Made by a program: the position numbers and the translations under genes. 20,814 nucleotides of DNA, taken from NCBI GenBank assembly GCA_023400335.1, contig JAEXFF010000365.1, positions 1 through 20,814 of the forward strand, read 5' to 3'. This document shows positions 1-7,762 of this stretch, one piece after another. The notes below the pieces were generated by a model. It did no database searches. It saw only the letters and a list, made by a program, of their open reading frames with translations, and was not told the DNA's origin. Origin of the DNA: Bacteroidota bacterium. GTDB lineage: Bacteria; Bacteroidota; Bacteroidia; Bacteroidales; Marinifilaceae. Each line of letters opens with the position of its first letter. The stretch's first letter is position 1.

Positions 1-6
1 AAAACA

Positions 7-26
7 GAGGGAAGGATTCCCTTTTT
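7..26 (+). terminator. Terminator of an upstream gene outside the window
   Basis: GGGAA (9-13) pairs with TTCCC (17-21) around a 3-nt loop, and TTTTT follows at 22-26. The gene it serves lies before the window. The stem is short, so confidence is moderate. Confidence 0.45.
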
Positions 27-43
27 AATATATTTATTTATAT

Positions 44-1141
44 ATGCCTTACTTTTATTTAATTATTATTCTGCTTCTCTTAGCGTGCAAAGGAGAGAAA
101 AAAATAGAAAAAAATACCGGGGAAAAAATTGTCACTCCTGCACCTAAAGCAGAAGGGAAATATGTCAATAGTATCCGGATTATTTCGCCGGAAAAGAATA
201 CTTTACTGAGTTATAATGATCTTATTGACCTGCGTTTTTCGGTTAAGGAGAAATTTCCGGTTGATTCCGTACAAATTTTTTGGGAGGGGGAAAAAATTGC
301 TTCCCTAAAAGACGCCATTTCTTATTCTTTCCGGCTTCCTCCGGGAAAAACGGGAAAACGAACCCTGAAAGTAATCGCTTTTCATCCGGATAATAAAAAA
401 GGAGTAGCGAGTGTAAATATTGAGCTTAAGCCGGACGTTGCCCCTCAGAAATACGGTTATGAAATCGTTAAAATCTACTCTCACGACCCGGGAGCCTATA
501 CCCAAGGATTAGTATATCAGGACAATTTCATGTACGAAAGCACGGGACAATACGGAGAATCAGGTATACGGAAATACGATATGAAAGATGGAAAAATACT
601 TTCTGTATTAAACATCGACAGCAAACTTTTCGGAGAAGGGATCACTATTTATAAAGACAAAATCTTTCAGTTGACCTGGACTTCCGGACAAGGTTTTATT
701 TACGATTTAAAAACCTTCAGTCTGGAATCCACTTTCCGCTATAACACTCAAGGGTGGGGGATTACGACCCTGGACGACCGGCTGATTATGAGCGACGGAA
801 GTCATAAACTATATCATATAGCACCTTCTACTTTCGGTATTATTCAAGAAACAGAAGTATACGACCACAATGGTCCCGTTAAAAATCTGAATGAGTTAGA
901 ATACATTGACGGTCTGGTGTGGGCTAATGTTTGGATGAGTGACCGCATTGTAATGATAGATCCCGAAAGCGGAGAAGTGAAAGGAGAAATGGATCTGGCT
1001 GATTTACTGCCGGTAGCCGACCAACGACAATTAGATGACAGCGATGATGTTTTAAACGGAATTGCCTGGAATCCTGAAAAAAAGACTGTATACCTGACCG
1101 GCAAACGCTGGCCGAAACTCTTTGAATTAAAAATAAAATAA
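44..1141 (+). CDS. Lipoprotein glutaminyl-peptide cyclotransferase (glutamine cyclotransferase family)
   Basis: Residues 135-365 match the plant/bacterial glutamine cyclotransferase family. They begin with the typical HDPGAYTQGLVY stretch, followed by YESTGQYGESG, whose Glu is the conserved catalytic-site acid. This enzyme turns N-terminal glutamine into pyroglutamate with release of ammonia. The N terminus is a lipoprotein signal: a hydrophobic stretch ending LLAC, with lipidated Cys15, so the protein should be anchored in the envelope and face the periplasm. Residues about 40-130 form an extra beta-rich region resembling an Ig-like or cadherin-like domain, which the minimal cyclase lacks. 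ATG at 44 directly precedes the signal peptide. ung follows after 49 bp with no terminator between, so the two may be co-transcribed. The family call is strong; the natural substrate proteins are unknown. Confidence 0.85.
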   Translation: MPYFYLIIILLLLACKGEKKIEKNTGEKIVTPAPKAEGKYVNSIRIISPEKNTLLSYNDLIDLRFSVKEKFPVDSVQIFWEGEKIASLKDAISYSFRLPPGKTGKRTLKVIAFHPDNKKGVASVNIELKPDVAPQKYGYEIVKIYSHDPGAYTQGLVYQDNFMYESTGQYGESGIRKYDMKDGKILSVLNIDSKLFGEGITIYKDKIFQLTWTSGQGFIYDLKTFSLESTFRYNTQGWGITTLDDRLIMSDGSHKLYHIAPSTFGIIQETEVYDHNGPVKNLNELEYIDGLVWANVWMSDRIVMIDPESGEVKGEMDLADLLPVADQRQLDDSDDVLNGIAWNPEKKTVYLTGKRWPKLFELKIK

Positions 1142-1190
1142 TTAGATCGTCTCTGCTCAAGAACGACTGGAAGTTTTAAAACAGATTATT

Positions 1191-1859
1191 ATGGCGGATG
1201 TAAAAATTGAAGAATCCTGGAAAGCGCTATTAAAAGACGAGTTTGAAAAACCGTATTTCGAACAACTCATAGCTTTTGTCAAGGATGAGTACACACATTT
1301 CCGGATTTATCCTCCGGGGAAACTGATATTCAATGCTTTTAATCACTGTCCCGTAGAAAAAACAAAAGTAGTGATTTTAGGGCAAGATCCCTACCACGGG
1401 CCCGGCCAGGCTCATGGACTCTGTTTTTCCGTCCCGGAAGGGATTGAACAACCCCCTTCTCTTCAAAATATTTTTAAAGAAATTCATGACGATTTGGGAA
1501 CCCCTATTCCAAAATCCGGTAATCTGGAACGCTGGGCAGACCAGGGAGTATTATTGCTCAATGCGACGCTTACGGTCAGGGCTCACTGCGCAGGATCCCA
1601 TCAGAACAAAGGCTGGGAAACTTTTACCGACGCCGTTATCCAACGCCTGACAGAGAAAAAAAGTAATTTGGTATTTCTATTATGGGGAGCTTATGCACAA
1701 AGAAAAGGAGCTTATATTGATACTCAAAAAAATCTGGTGTTGAAAAGTGTGCACCCCTCGCCTCTTTCTGCAAACCGGGGTGGCTGGTTTGGTAATCATC
1801 AATTCAGTAAAACAAATCAGTATCTGAAAGAACACGGGATGACAGAGATTATTTGGTAA
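1191..1859 (+). CDS. ung: Uracil-DNA glycosylase, family 1
   Basis: This enzyme removes uracil from DNA by cleaving the N-glycosidic bond, the first step of base excision repair, in the cytoplasm. The water-activating motif GQDPYHG is at residues 64-70 (catalytic Asp66). The DNA-intercalation motif HPSPLSA is at 188-194 (His188 catalytic). LLLNATLTVR near 121-130 is also typical of the family. At 222 residues it has the standard full length and lacks any extra domain. It follows the cyclase gene by 49 bp and is followed by the separate promoter of fba, so it probably depends on transcription from upstream. I saw no clear promoter in its short leader. Confidence 0.97.
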   Translation: MADVKIEESWKALLKDEFEKPYFEQLIAFVKDEYTHFRIYPPGKLIFNAFNHCPVEKTKVVILGQDPYHGPGQAHGLCFSVPEGIEQPPSLQNIFKEIHDDLGTPIPKSGNLERWADQGVLLLNATLTVRAHCAGSHQNKGWETFTDAVIQRLTEKKSNLVFLLWGAYAQRKGAYIDTQKNLVLKSVHPSPLSANRGGWFGNHQFSKTNQYLKEHGMTEIIW

Positions 1860-1914
1860 AAAGAATTTAATAATTAACAACTTAACCTTAGAACAGCTCT
1901 TTTTCAATCATCTT

Positions 1915-1945
1915 TTTTATTTTTATTTTTTTACTGTTATCTTTG
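1915..1945 (+). promoter_or_regulatory. fba promoter (Bacteroidetes type)
   Basis: TATCTTTG at 1938-1945 matches the Bacteroidetes -7 box TAnnTTTG exactly. TTTT at 1915-1918, 19 bp upstream, matches three of four bases of the -33 TTTG box. Transcription should start near 1952, about 26 nt before the fba ATG at 1978. Confidence 0.7.
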
Positions 1946-1977
1946 ATGCGTATTCTGTAAATTTAAAAAAATATATT

Positions 1978-2973
1978 ATGGTAAATTACAAAGATCTAGG
2001 GCTGGTAAACAGCCGCGAGATGTTCAAAAAAGCGATGGAAGGCAAATATGCAATTGCAGCATTTAATTTTAACAATATGGAGCAAATGCAAGCCATTATA
2101 TCTGCTGCTGTTGAATGTAAATCACCGGTTATTCTTCAGGTATCCAGTGGTGCACGTAAATATGCCAACCAGACTATTCTTCGTTACATGGCCCAAGGAG
2201 CTGTGGAATATGCAAAGGAACTGGGATTAAATATTCCGATTGTACTCCATCTTGACCACGGGGACAGCTTTGAACTTTGTAAAAGTTGTATCGACATGGG
2301 TTTCTCTTCTGTCATGATTGACGGTTCACACCTTCCTTATGATGAAAATGTGGCCTTAACCCGCAAGGTAGTGGATTATGCACATCAGTTTGACGTAACT
2401 GTAGAAGGAGAACTAGGCGTATTAGCCGGCGTTGAAGATGAAGTTTCAGCTGAACATCATACTTATACCCGTCCGGAAGAAGTAGAAGATTTCGTTCGTA
2501 AAACCGGAGTGGATTCTTTGGCTATTTCTATCGGTACTTCTCACGGAGCAAATAAATTCAAACCGGAACAATGTACCCGTAATGCTGAAGGTACTTTAGT
2601 TCCCCCTCCTTTACGGTTTGACATTCTGAAAGAAATTGAGAAACGTATCCCGGGATTCCCGATTGTATTACACGGTTCTTCTTCCGTACCCCAGGATAAA
2701 GTAGCAATCATCAATAAATACGGAGGAGCGTTGAAAGATGCCATTGGTATTCCGGAAGATCAACTGCGGGAAGCTGCTAAATCTGCTGTATGTAAGATCA
2801 ACATCGATTCCGACGGCCGCTTGGCTATGACCGCTGCTATCCGGGAAGTATTCGTCCTGAAACCGGCAGAATTCGATCCGAGAAAATACCTTGGTCCAGC
2901 CCGGGATTCACTGAAAGAATTATACAAACACAAATTAATCAATGTATTGGGAAGTGCCAATACTGTTGAATAA
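1978..2973 (+). CDS. fba: Class II fructose-1,6-bisphosphate aldolase
   Basis: This zinc-dependent aldolase interconverts fructose 1,6-bisphosphate with dihydroxyacetone phosphate and glyceraldehyde 3-phosphate in glycolysis and gluconeogenesis. HLDHG at residues 91-95 supplies the catalytic Asp93 and a zinc-ligand His94. EGELG near 142-146 and the late glycine/serine phosphate-binding segment (VLHGSSSVP), followed by CKINIDSDGRLAMTA, are also family signatures. The 331-residue length fits the longer class II subtype common in Bacteroidetes. It has its own promoter and a strong terminator, so it is a monocistronic housekeeping gene. A tagatose-bisphosphate aldolase role is less likely, since no sugar-catabolic genes are nearby. 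The symbol is used in the general sense (fba/fbaA). Confidence 0.95.
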   Translation: MVNYKDLGLVNSREMFKKAMEGKYAIAAFNFNNMEQMQAIISAAVECKSPVILQVSSGARKYANQTILRYMAQGAVEYAKELGLNIPIVLHLDHGDSFELCKSCIDMGFSSVMIDGSHLPYDENVALTRKVVDYAHQFDVTVEGELGVLAGVEDEVSAEHHTYTRPEEVEDFVRKTGVDSLAISIGTSHGANKFKPEQCTRNAEGTLVPPPLRFDILKEIEKRIPGFPIVLHGSSSVPQDKVAIINKYGGALKDAIGIPEDQLREAAKSAVCKINIDSDGRLAMTAAIREVFVLKPAEFDPRKYLGPARDSLKELYKHKLINVLGSANTVE

Positions 2974-2977
2974 AACC

Positions 2978-3011
2978 AAAAGACCGCCTCTTGAACGAAG
3001 CGGTCTTTTTT
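2978..3011 (+). terminator. fba terminator
   Basis: AAAAGACCGC (2978-2987) pairs with GCGGTCTTTT (3000-3009) around a 12-nt loop, with a T run to 3011. The A run on the 5' side means it could also work on the minus strand for transcripts coming from the sulfatase gene. Confidence 0.9.
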
Positions 3012-3116
3012 ACTCCCTCCAAACGGAAGGAAGGAAAAAATTTCCTCACGGTTAAATCTATCTTTCCGGAATAAACAGAAATTTTGACGGGACCCGATTT
3101 ATGCGGGACAAACAGA

Positions 3117-4574
3117 TTATTCCTGCTTTACATTTTTCCATTCTTCTTCCAATAAAGGCCAATCCGGACTATAAGTATGAGCTTTCTCCATTAATTTTTT
3201 AAGTTCCTTTACCTTTGCCGGTTTTAAAGTCAGTAAATCCTCTTGCTCAGCCGGATCAGCAGCCAAATTATACAATTCGTATTTAGAAGCATCGCCTTTA
3301 GAAGCATTTAAACGTATTAATTTCCAGTCCCCCTTCCGTACAGCCTGCCTTCCTCCCAATTCCTGGAATTCAAAATAAAAATATTCGTGTTTTTCCTGTT
3401 TTCCTTTTCCCGTCAATAAAGGCATCAAACTGATACCATCCGTCGTTCCTGATTTACGATTTGTCAAAGCAGCAAAAGTCGGCATCATATCCCAGAAAGA
3501 ACACATAAAATCCGTCTCTCCTTGCTGAATAACTCCGGGCCATACGGCAATAAACGGAACCCGGATGCCCCCCTCATATACATCCCGTTTGTATCCCCGG
3601 AAACCTCCGTTACTATTAAAAAAGTCCGGATCGGCTCCTCCTTCCTTATGAGGACCATTATCACTTGTAAAAACAATAATCGTATTATCGTAAAGTCCCA
3701 ATTCTTTTAACTTGGCAACGACCTGCCCGACATAAACATCCAACCGATAAATCATAGCGGCAAAAGTAGCATGTGGCTCCGGCTGTGAACAATATCCTCC
3801 TTTCCGGAACATCCTACACCCTGCATCACATCCTTTAAAAGGTTTTTCCGGATAAAGTCCCCTGAATTTCCGAATAATACTATCCTCCGGAACAATCAAT
3901 TCCGCATGAGGAATAACATAAGGTAAAAATAAAAAGAAAGGTTTATCTTTATTTTTCTCTATAAATTCTAGTCCTTTCTTATGAATGGTATCCTGAGTAT
4001 ATACACCATATGCTCCGTTATAATTTCCGGTCAGTTCAATGCGACGTTCGTTTTCCCACAAATGATCGGCATAATAATTATGAGCCAACAACTGACAATT
4101 ATACCCGAAAAAATCGTCTATTCCCTGCCTATTCGGATCTCCCACGGAACCCGGAGACCCTAATCCCCATTTCCCGAATGCCCCTGTCACATAACCTGCA
4201 TCTTTAAACACGCTGAAAATGGAAACCATCCCTTCCGGCAAAGCAGCCTGTCCCTCCGGCTCTACCTCCTTATTGCCCCGTATAGGAGCATGTCCCGAAT
4301 GTAATCCCGATAGCAGACAAGCGCGCGAAGGTGCACTGACCGTTGTTCCGGAATAACACTGTGTAAACCTCAACCCCTCCCGGGCTAAACGATCGATGTT
4401 CGGAGTGCTGAACTTCTGCTGCCCGTAACAACTTACATCTCCATAGCCTAGATCATCAGCAATAATAAAAACGATATTAGGCGTCCGGCTAGACGATGTC
4501 TCTTGAGCAGAAACGACAGCACTAACTCCGCAAACTCCATAAGTCAGAGCAGGCAGAAAAAAACTTTTCTTCAT
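3117..4574 (-). CDS. Exported Ser-type sulfatase (S1 family, arylsulfatase-like)
   Basis: It hydrolyses sulfate esters through a formylglycine residue. Asp40-Asp41 in IADDLGYGD are metal ligands. The maturation motif is S80-A-P-S-R84, with Ser in place of Cys as the formylglycine precursor. In anaerobes such Ser-type enzymes are matured by the radical-SAM enzyme anSME. FGKWGLG and TSDNGPH supply further active-site residues. A Sec signal peptide (cleavage near Ala23-Gln24) sends it to the periplasm. At 485 residues it is full length. In Bacteroidetes sulfatases usually act on host mucin or glycosaminoglycan, or on algal glycans, within polysaccharide utilization loci. Here no SusC/SusD, glycosidase or anSME gene is adjacent, so the substrate cannot be inferred. 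It has its own promoter and is transcribed towards fba. Confidence 0.93.
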   Translation of the reverse strand: MKKSFFLPALTYGVCGVSAVVSAQETSSSRTPNIVFIIADDLGYGDVSCYGQQKFSTPNIDRLAREGLRFTQCYSGTTVSAPSRACLLSGLHSGHAPIRGNKEVEPEGQAALPEGMVSIFSVFKDAGYVTGAFGKWGLGSPGSVGDPNRQGIDDFFGYNCQLLAHNYYADHLWENERRIELTGNYNGAYGVYTQDTIHKKGLEFIEKNKDKPFFLFLPYVIPHAELIVPEDSIIRKFRGLYPEKPFKGCDAGCRMFRKGGYCSQPEPHATFAAMIYRLDVYVGQVVAKLKELGLYDNTIIVFTSDNGPHKEGGADPDFFNSNGGFRGYKRDVYEGGIRVPFIAVWPGVIQQGETDFMCSFWDMMPTFAALTNRKSGTTDGISLMPLLTGKGKQEKHEYFYFEFQELGGRQAVRKGDWKLIRLNASKGDASKYELYNLAADPAEQEDLLTLKPAKVKELKKLMEKAHTYSPDWPLLEEEWKNVKQE

Positions 4575-4593
4575 AACGTCAGATGTTTTATCA

Positions 4594-4625
4594 GAAATGT
4601 ATAAAATACAAAATTCAGTTACAAA
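4594..4625 (-). promoter_or_regulatory. Sulfatase promoter
   Basis: On the minus strand, TTTG (complement of 4622-4625) is followed after 20 bp by TACATTTC (complement of 4594-4601). This is a perfect -33 box and 7 of 8 bases of the -7 consensus TAnnTTTG. The predicted start is near 4588, about 14 nt before the ATG at 4574. Confidence 0.65.
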
Positions 4626-4769
4626 TGTAATAAACTTTAGGAAACTTATTTCATTATCTTTTCCCTAATCTGCCTGACAGAAAAGACTCTCTGTCTCTTT
4701 TTCAAACCTTTGTATAAATTAATTCTGCATTTTACAAACCGAATTATTCTTTTTCTCCTGTTTTTATAC

Positions 4770-4777
4770 TAAATTTG
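4770..4777 (+). promoter_or_regulatory. typA promoter -7 box
   Basis: TAAATTTG at 4770-4777 matches TAnnTTTG exactly. The T-rich region 19-20 bp upstream lacks a clear TTTG. The start is expected near 4784, leaving a leader of about 17 nt before the typA ATG. Confidence 0.6.
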
Positions 4778-4800
4778 CGCCCTAATTTTATAATCACAAA

Positions 4801-6618
4801 ATGCAGAATTTAAGGAATATTGCCATAATCGCTCACGTCGACCATGGCAAAACGACTTTGGTGGATAAGATGATCCTCCAGGGTAAATTATTCAGAGAAA
4901 ACGAAAAACAAGGAGGAGATCTTATCCTCGACAACAACGACCTTGAAAGGGAAAGAGGAATAACTATACTTTCTAAAAACGTATCAGTCCGATATAAGGA
5001 TTACAAGATAAATATCATTGATACCCCGGGCCACTCTGACTTTGGGGGAGAGGTAGAACGCGTTCTGAATATGGCCGATGGGGTATTGCTGTTAGTAGAC
5101 GCTTTTGAAGGCACTATGCCCCAGACCCGTTTTGTATTACAAAAAGCATTGGGATTAGGCAAAAAGGCCATTGTAGTTATCAACAAAGTCGACAAGCCCA
5201 ATTGCCGGCCGGAAGAAGTGCAGGAAGAAGTCTTCGACTTGATGTTTTCCCTGGGTGCGTCGGAAGAGCAATTGGATTTTGTGACTGTTTACGGAAGTGC
5301 AAAACAAGGATGGATGTCCACAGACTGGAAAAAACCGTCTACAGATATCACGGCTTTATTAGATGCTATTATTGCTAATATTCCCGCCCCGCAGGCAGCG
5401 GCAGGTAGCCCCCAGATGCTTATTACCTCCTTGGAATATTCTTCCTATGTAGGCCGTATTGCTATCGGGAAAATAACTCGCGGAACATTAAAAGGAGGCC
5501 AGGCTGTTACTCTTTGCAAAAGAGACGGAGTCACTTTCGAAAAGACACGTATTAAAGATCTTATGCTCTTTGAAGGATTGGAGAAAAAAAAGGTAGACGA
5601 AGTAAAGGCAGGTGAAATATGTGCTTTGGTAGGGATTGAAGGGTTTGAAATCGGGGATACAATAGCAGATTATGACCATCCGGAAGCTCTTCCTCCTATT
5701 GCCATAGACGAACCGACAATGAGTATGCTTTTTACAATTAATAATTCTCCTTTTTTTGGGAAAGACGGGAAATATGTCACCTCCCGCCATATCAAAGAAA
5801 GATTGGATAAAGAACTGGAAAAAAACCTGGCACTGAAAGTACAACCGGGTCCCAGTGCTGATTCTTTTGTCGTATTCGGCAGAGGCGTACTTCATTTAAG
5901 TGTACTGATTGAGACGATGCGACGGGAAGGATATGAACTCCAGGTGGGTCAGCCCAAAGTCATCATCAAAGAAATTGACGGGAAAAAATGCGAACCCGTA
6001 GAGCAGCTTACCATCGACATTCCGGAAGAATTTTCCGGAAAAGCCATCGAAATGGTCACTAAGCGCAAAGGGACTCTCAACAATATGGAAACCAGGGGTG
6101 ACCGGGTTCATCTCGATTTCGACATTCCTTCCAGAGGGATCATTGGTTTACGCAGCAATTTACTTACGGCATCAGCAGGAGAAGCGGTAATCGCTCACCG
6201 GTTCAAAGGATTTGAACCTTATAAAGGAGAAATAGAAATGCGGATTAACGGTTCCCTGATTGCTATGGAAACAGGTGACACTTTTGCATATGCCATCAAT
6301 AAACTTCAGGATAGGGGTAAATTTTTCATAGAACCCGGAGAGACAGTATATGCCGGTCAGGTCATCGGAGAAAGTACCCGTCCGGACGATATCGTCATCA
6401 ACGTATGCAAATCCAAGAAACTAACGAACATGCGTGCCAGCGGTTCAGATGACAAGGTTAGTATTGCCCCGCCCGTAAAATTCAGCCTGGAAGAAGCGCT
6501 CGAATATATACAGGAAGACGAATACGTAGAAGTAACGCCTCATTCTATGCGCCTTCGGAAAATATTTCTGGATGAAACAGAAAGGAAGCGACACGAAAAG
6601 TCGAAATCAAACGATTGA
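4801..6618 (+). CDS. typA: Ribosome-associated translational GTPase BipA/TypA
   Basis: This translation-factor GTPase binds the 70S ribosome and helps 50S assembly and stress or low-temperature growth. The GTPase domain has G1 AHVDHGKT (residues 11-18), G3 DTPGH (74-78) and G4 NKVD (128-131). The region after about residue 200 carries the EF-G-like beta-barrel and alpha/beta domains and the BipA C-terminal domain, with RGIIGLRSNLLTASAGEA. At 605 residues it is full length for BipA and too short for EF-G; it also lacks the LepA signature order. It is monocistronic, with its own -7 box and a hairpin terminator just after the stop codon. Confidence 0.97.
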   Translation: MQNLRNIAIIAHVDHGKTTLVDKMILQGKLFRENEKQGGDLILDNNDLERERGITILSKNVSVRYKDYKINIIDTPGHSDFGGEVERVLNMADGVLLLVDAFEGTMPQTRFVLQKALGLGKKAIVVINKVDKPNCRPEEVQEEVFDLMFSLGASEEQLDFVTVYGSAKQGWMSTDWKKPSTDITALLDAIIANIPAPQAAAGSPQMLITSLEYSSYVGRIAIGKITRGTLKGGQAVTLCKRDGVTFEKTRIKDLMLFEGLEKKKVDEVKAGEICALVGIEGFEIGDTIADYDHPEALPPIAIDEPTMSMLFTINNSPFFGKDGKYVTSRHIKERLDKELEKNLALKVQPGPSADSFVVFGRGVLHLSVLIETMRREGYELQVGQPKVIIKEIDGKKCEPVEQLTIDIPEEFSGKAIEMVTKRKGTLNNMETRGDRVHLDFDIPSRGIIGLRSNLLTASAGEAVIAHRFKGFEPYKGEIEMRINGSLIAMETGDTFAYAINKLQDRGKFFIEPGETVYAGQVIGESTRPDDIVINVCKSKKLTNMRASGSDDKVSIAPPVKFSLEEALEYIQEDEYVEVTPHSMRLRKIFLDETERKRHEKSKSND

Positions 6619-6631
6619 CAAGAATATAAAA

Positions 6632-6673
6632 GAGGCTGTCAGGATTTTTTTCCTTCAGCCTCATTTCTTTTTC
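6632..6673 (+). terminator. typA terminator
   Basis: GAGGCTG (6632-6638) pairs with CAGCCTC (6656-6662). An inner AGGA/TCCT pairing extends the stem around a T-rich loop, and a T-rich tail follows (ATTTCTTTTT). It separates typA from the riboswitch promoter that begins at 6681. Confidence 0.8.
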
Positions 6674-6680
6674 CGACATC

Positions 6681-6711
6681 TTTGCTTTTTGGGTTTTCCT
6701 TTTTATCTTTG
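6681..6711 (+). promoter_or_regulatory. Promoter of the orphan cobalamin riboswitch
   Basis: TTTG at 6681-6684 and TATCTTTG at 6704-6711 are separated by 19 bp. This is a full match to the Bacteroidetes consensus TTTG/TAnnTTTG and the best promoter in the window. The predicted transcription start is near 6717-6719, only a few nucleotides before the riboswitch P1 stem. The riboswitch is therefore made from its own start site, downstream of the typA terminator. Confidence 0.8.
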
Positions 6712-6723
6712 TTTCATGTATTT

Positions 6724-6891
6724 GGTGTTCATTCCCGTAATTCCCGGGTATGAATGAAAAGGGAACCGGGTGAAAATCCCGGACAGTACCCGCTGCTGTA
6801 AGCTTCCTCAAGGAAAAGCAAACTTAGCCACTGTTGAACCGACGGGAAGGCGCTTCACTCCGGAAGCAAGTCAGAAGACCTGCCAGATACC
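6724..6891 (+). promoter_or_regulatory. Cobalamin (B12) riboswitch aptamer, no downstream gene on its strand
   Basis: The conserved cobalamin riboswitch core appears in order. AGGGAACC and GGGTGAAAATCCC lie at 6760-6780, then ACAG (6784-6787), CCCGCTGCTGTAAG (6789-6802), GCCACTG (6827-6833) and GGGAAGG (6844-6850). The B12 box at 6868-6885 includes AGTCAGAAGACCTGCC and fits the known consensus throughout. P1 can form between 6724-6729 and 6886-6891. In this family the aptamer binds adenosyl- or other cobalamins and normally controls B12 transport or B12-independent isozyme genes just downstream. Here the platform region contains a stem TTTCGGG (6902-6908)/CCCGAAA (6961-6967), then an intrinsic terminator, and then a gene on the opposite strand. 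The aptamer call is very strong; the target is unknown. Confidence 0.95.
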
Positions 6892-6973
6892 GATTTGCAG
6901 CTTTCGGGACAAAAGCACCAGGTCATATCAAGCCTGCACTTGTTATTTCCTAAATTTTCCCCCGAAAAAAAAT

Positions 6974-7030
6974 GCCCGGAGAAAGGATAAACTGTAACTG
7001 AACTCTATCACTTTCCCGGGCTTTTTATTT
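6974..7030. terminator. Riboswitch terminator, bidirectional with the opposing gene
   Basis: GCCCGG (6974-6979), a bulged A and GAAAG (6981-6985) pair with CTTTCCCGGGC (7011-7021). An inner GATA/TATC pairing can extend the stem. TTTTTATTT follows on the plus strand. On the minus strand the same stem is followed by a run of eight Ts (complement of 6964-6971), so it can also end transcripts of the gene that stops at 7043. Confidence 0.88.
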
Positions 7031-7042
7031 AAAAAGAGATCA

Positions 7043-7630
7043 CTAATAAACTTTTTTCTCTACCCTCTCCGTGTTTCGGCTTAAAGAATCCCGCCTTTGT
7101 CTGTCCGTATCTGTTTTTTTCTTTTTGTATTTACGGATCAAGGCATGAATCTGCTCTACCTCTTCATCCGTCAGCTGACCCGCTTTAAAAAATTCAATCA
7201 CACAATCTTTATTAATCCACAATACGACAAATTTATTATTCACATTTCCCAACCTCCAGGCGTGTTTTAAAGTATGATCCGGATCATTATATACATAAGC
7301 CTGAGTTCCCGCAATCTCTTTCCGAATCATAAAACGAAGCAAAGAGTTTGCCAATAAAGGAGCATCTTTTAAATTGACAATCCCATAAGATTCTATATTT
7401 TCATCTGTAAAAGGATGTTTTTTAAAATAATTTCTGAATTCCCGGTTCTGGCTGGGATGGTCGGGATCTACATAAAAAATAAGCAGATGCTTTTCTCCCA
7501 AAAAAGGCAGCTGTAAAGGCTTATTATAAGCGTCATAAATCGTTATGGGACAAACCTTCTGCCCTAACTGAGCCTTAACCGGCACAGAAAGAAGAATCAA
7601 AAATGCAATTATGATAAATAAATGCCCCAT
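7043..7630 (-). CDS. Secreted thioredoxin-fold protein, YtfJ-like (function unknown)
   Basis: A 195-residue protein with a Sec signal peptide (hydrophobic 4-18, likely cleavage after Ala20 in VKAQ). The mature part has a beta strand HLLIFYVDPDHPSQNREF, then YGIVNLKDAP, an ITTA-less helical segment and a late VVLWINKDCVIEFFKAGQLTDEEVEQI. This order resembles thioredoxin-like YtfJ-type periplasmic proteins, but there is no CxxC redox pair, so it is unlikely to be a classical thiol oxidoreductase. The C-terminal 30 residues are very rich in Lys/Arg. Its 3' end faces the orphan B12 riboswitch and shares its terminator. I am fairly sure it is a real exported protein. The fold assignment is tentative and no function can be given. 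Confidence 0.6.
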   Translation of the reverse strand: MGHLFIIIAFLILLSVPVKAQLGQKVCPITIYDAYNKPLQLPFLGEKHLLIFYVDPDHPSQNREFRNYFKKHPFTDENIESYGIVNLKDAPLLANSLLRFMIRKEIAGTQAYVYNDPDHTLKHAWRLGNVNNKFVVLWINKDCVIEFFKAGQLTDEEVEQIHALIRKYKKKKTDTDRQRRDSLSRNTERVEKKVY

Positions 7631-7762
7631 TAAAAAATGATTTGAAAAAATTAAACATTGGCATCATTATTGCCGTAAAATCCTGCATGCAATTTGCAAT
7701 CAAATGCAAAATTTACAGCAAAATGCGTGCTAAAAATATTAAATCAGATAAAAAGTATTTTT

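Noticed and set aside
5488..5895. 135-codon minus-strand frame opposite typA
   Set aside because: It lies entirely within the well-supported typA gene in the antisense direction, and the product has no recognisable feature.
6770..6997. Plus-strand 75-codon frame running through the riboswitch
   Set aside because: It overlaps the conserved aptamer core and terminator, its composition is not protein-like, and it has no ribosome-binding context. The RNA structure explains the sequence.
6972..7001. Nine-codon ORF starting at the base of the riboswitch terminator
   Set aside because: It lies inside the terminator stem and loop and has no clear ribosome-binding site, so it is most likely chance.
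7694..7762. Upstream ATG for the outer-membrane protein
   Set aside because: It would put 23 polar residues before an obvious signal peptide that begins at the ATG at 7763.
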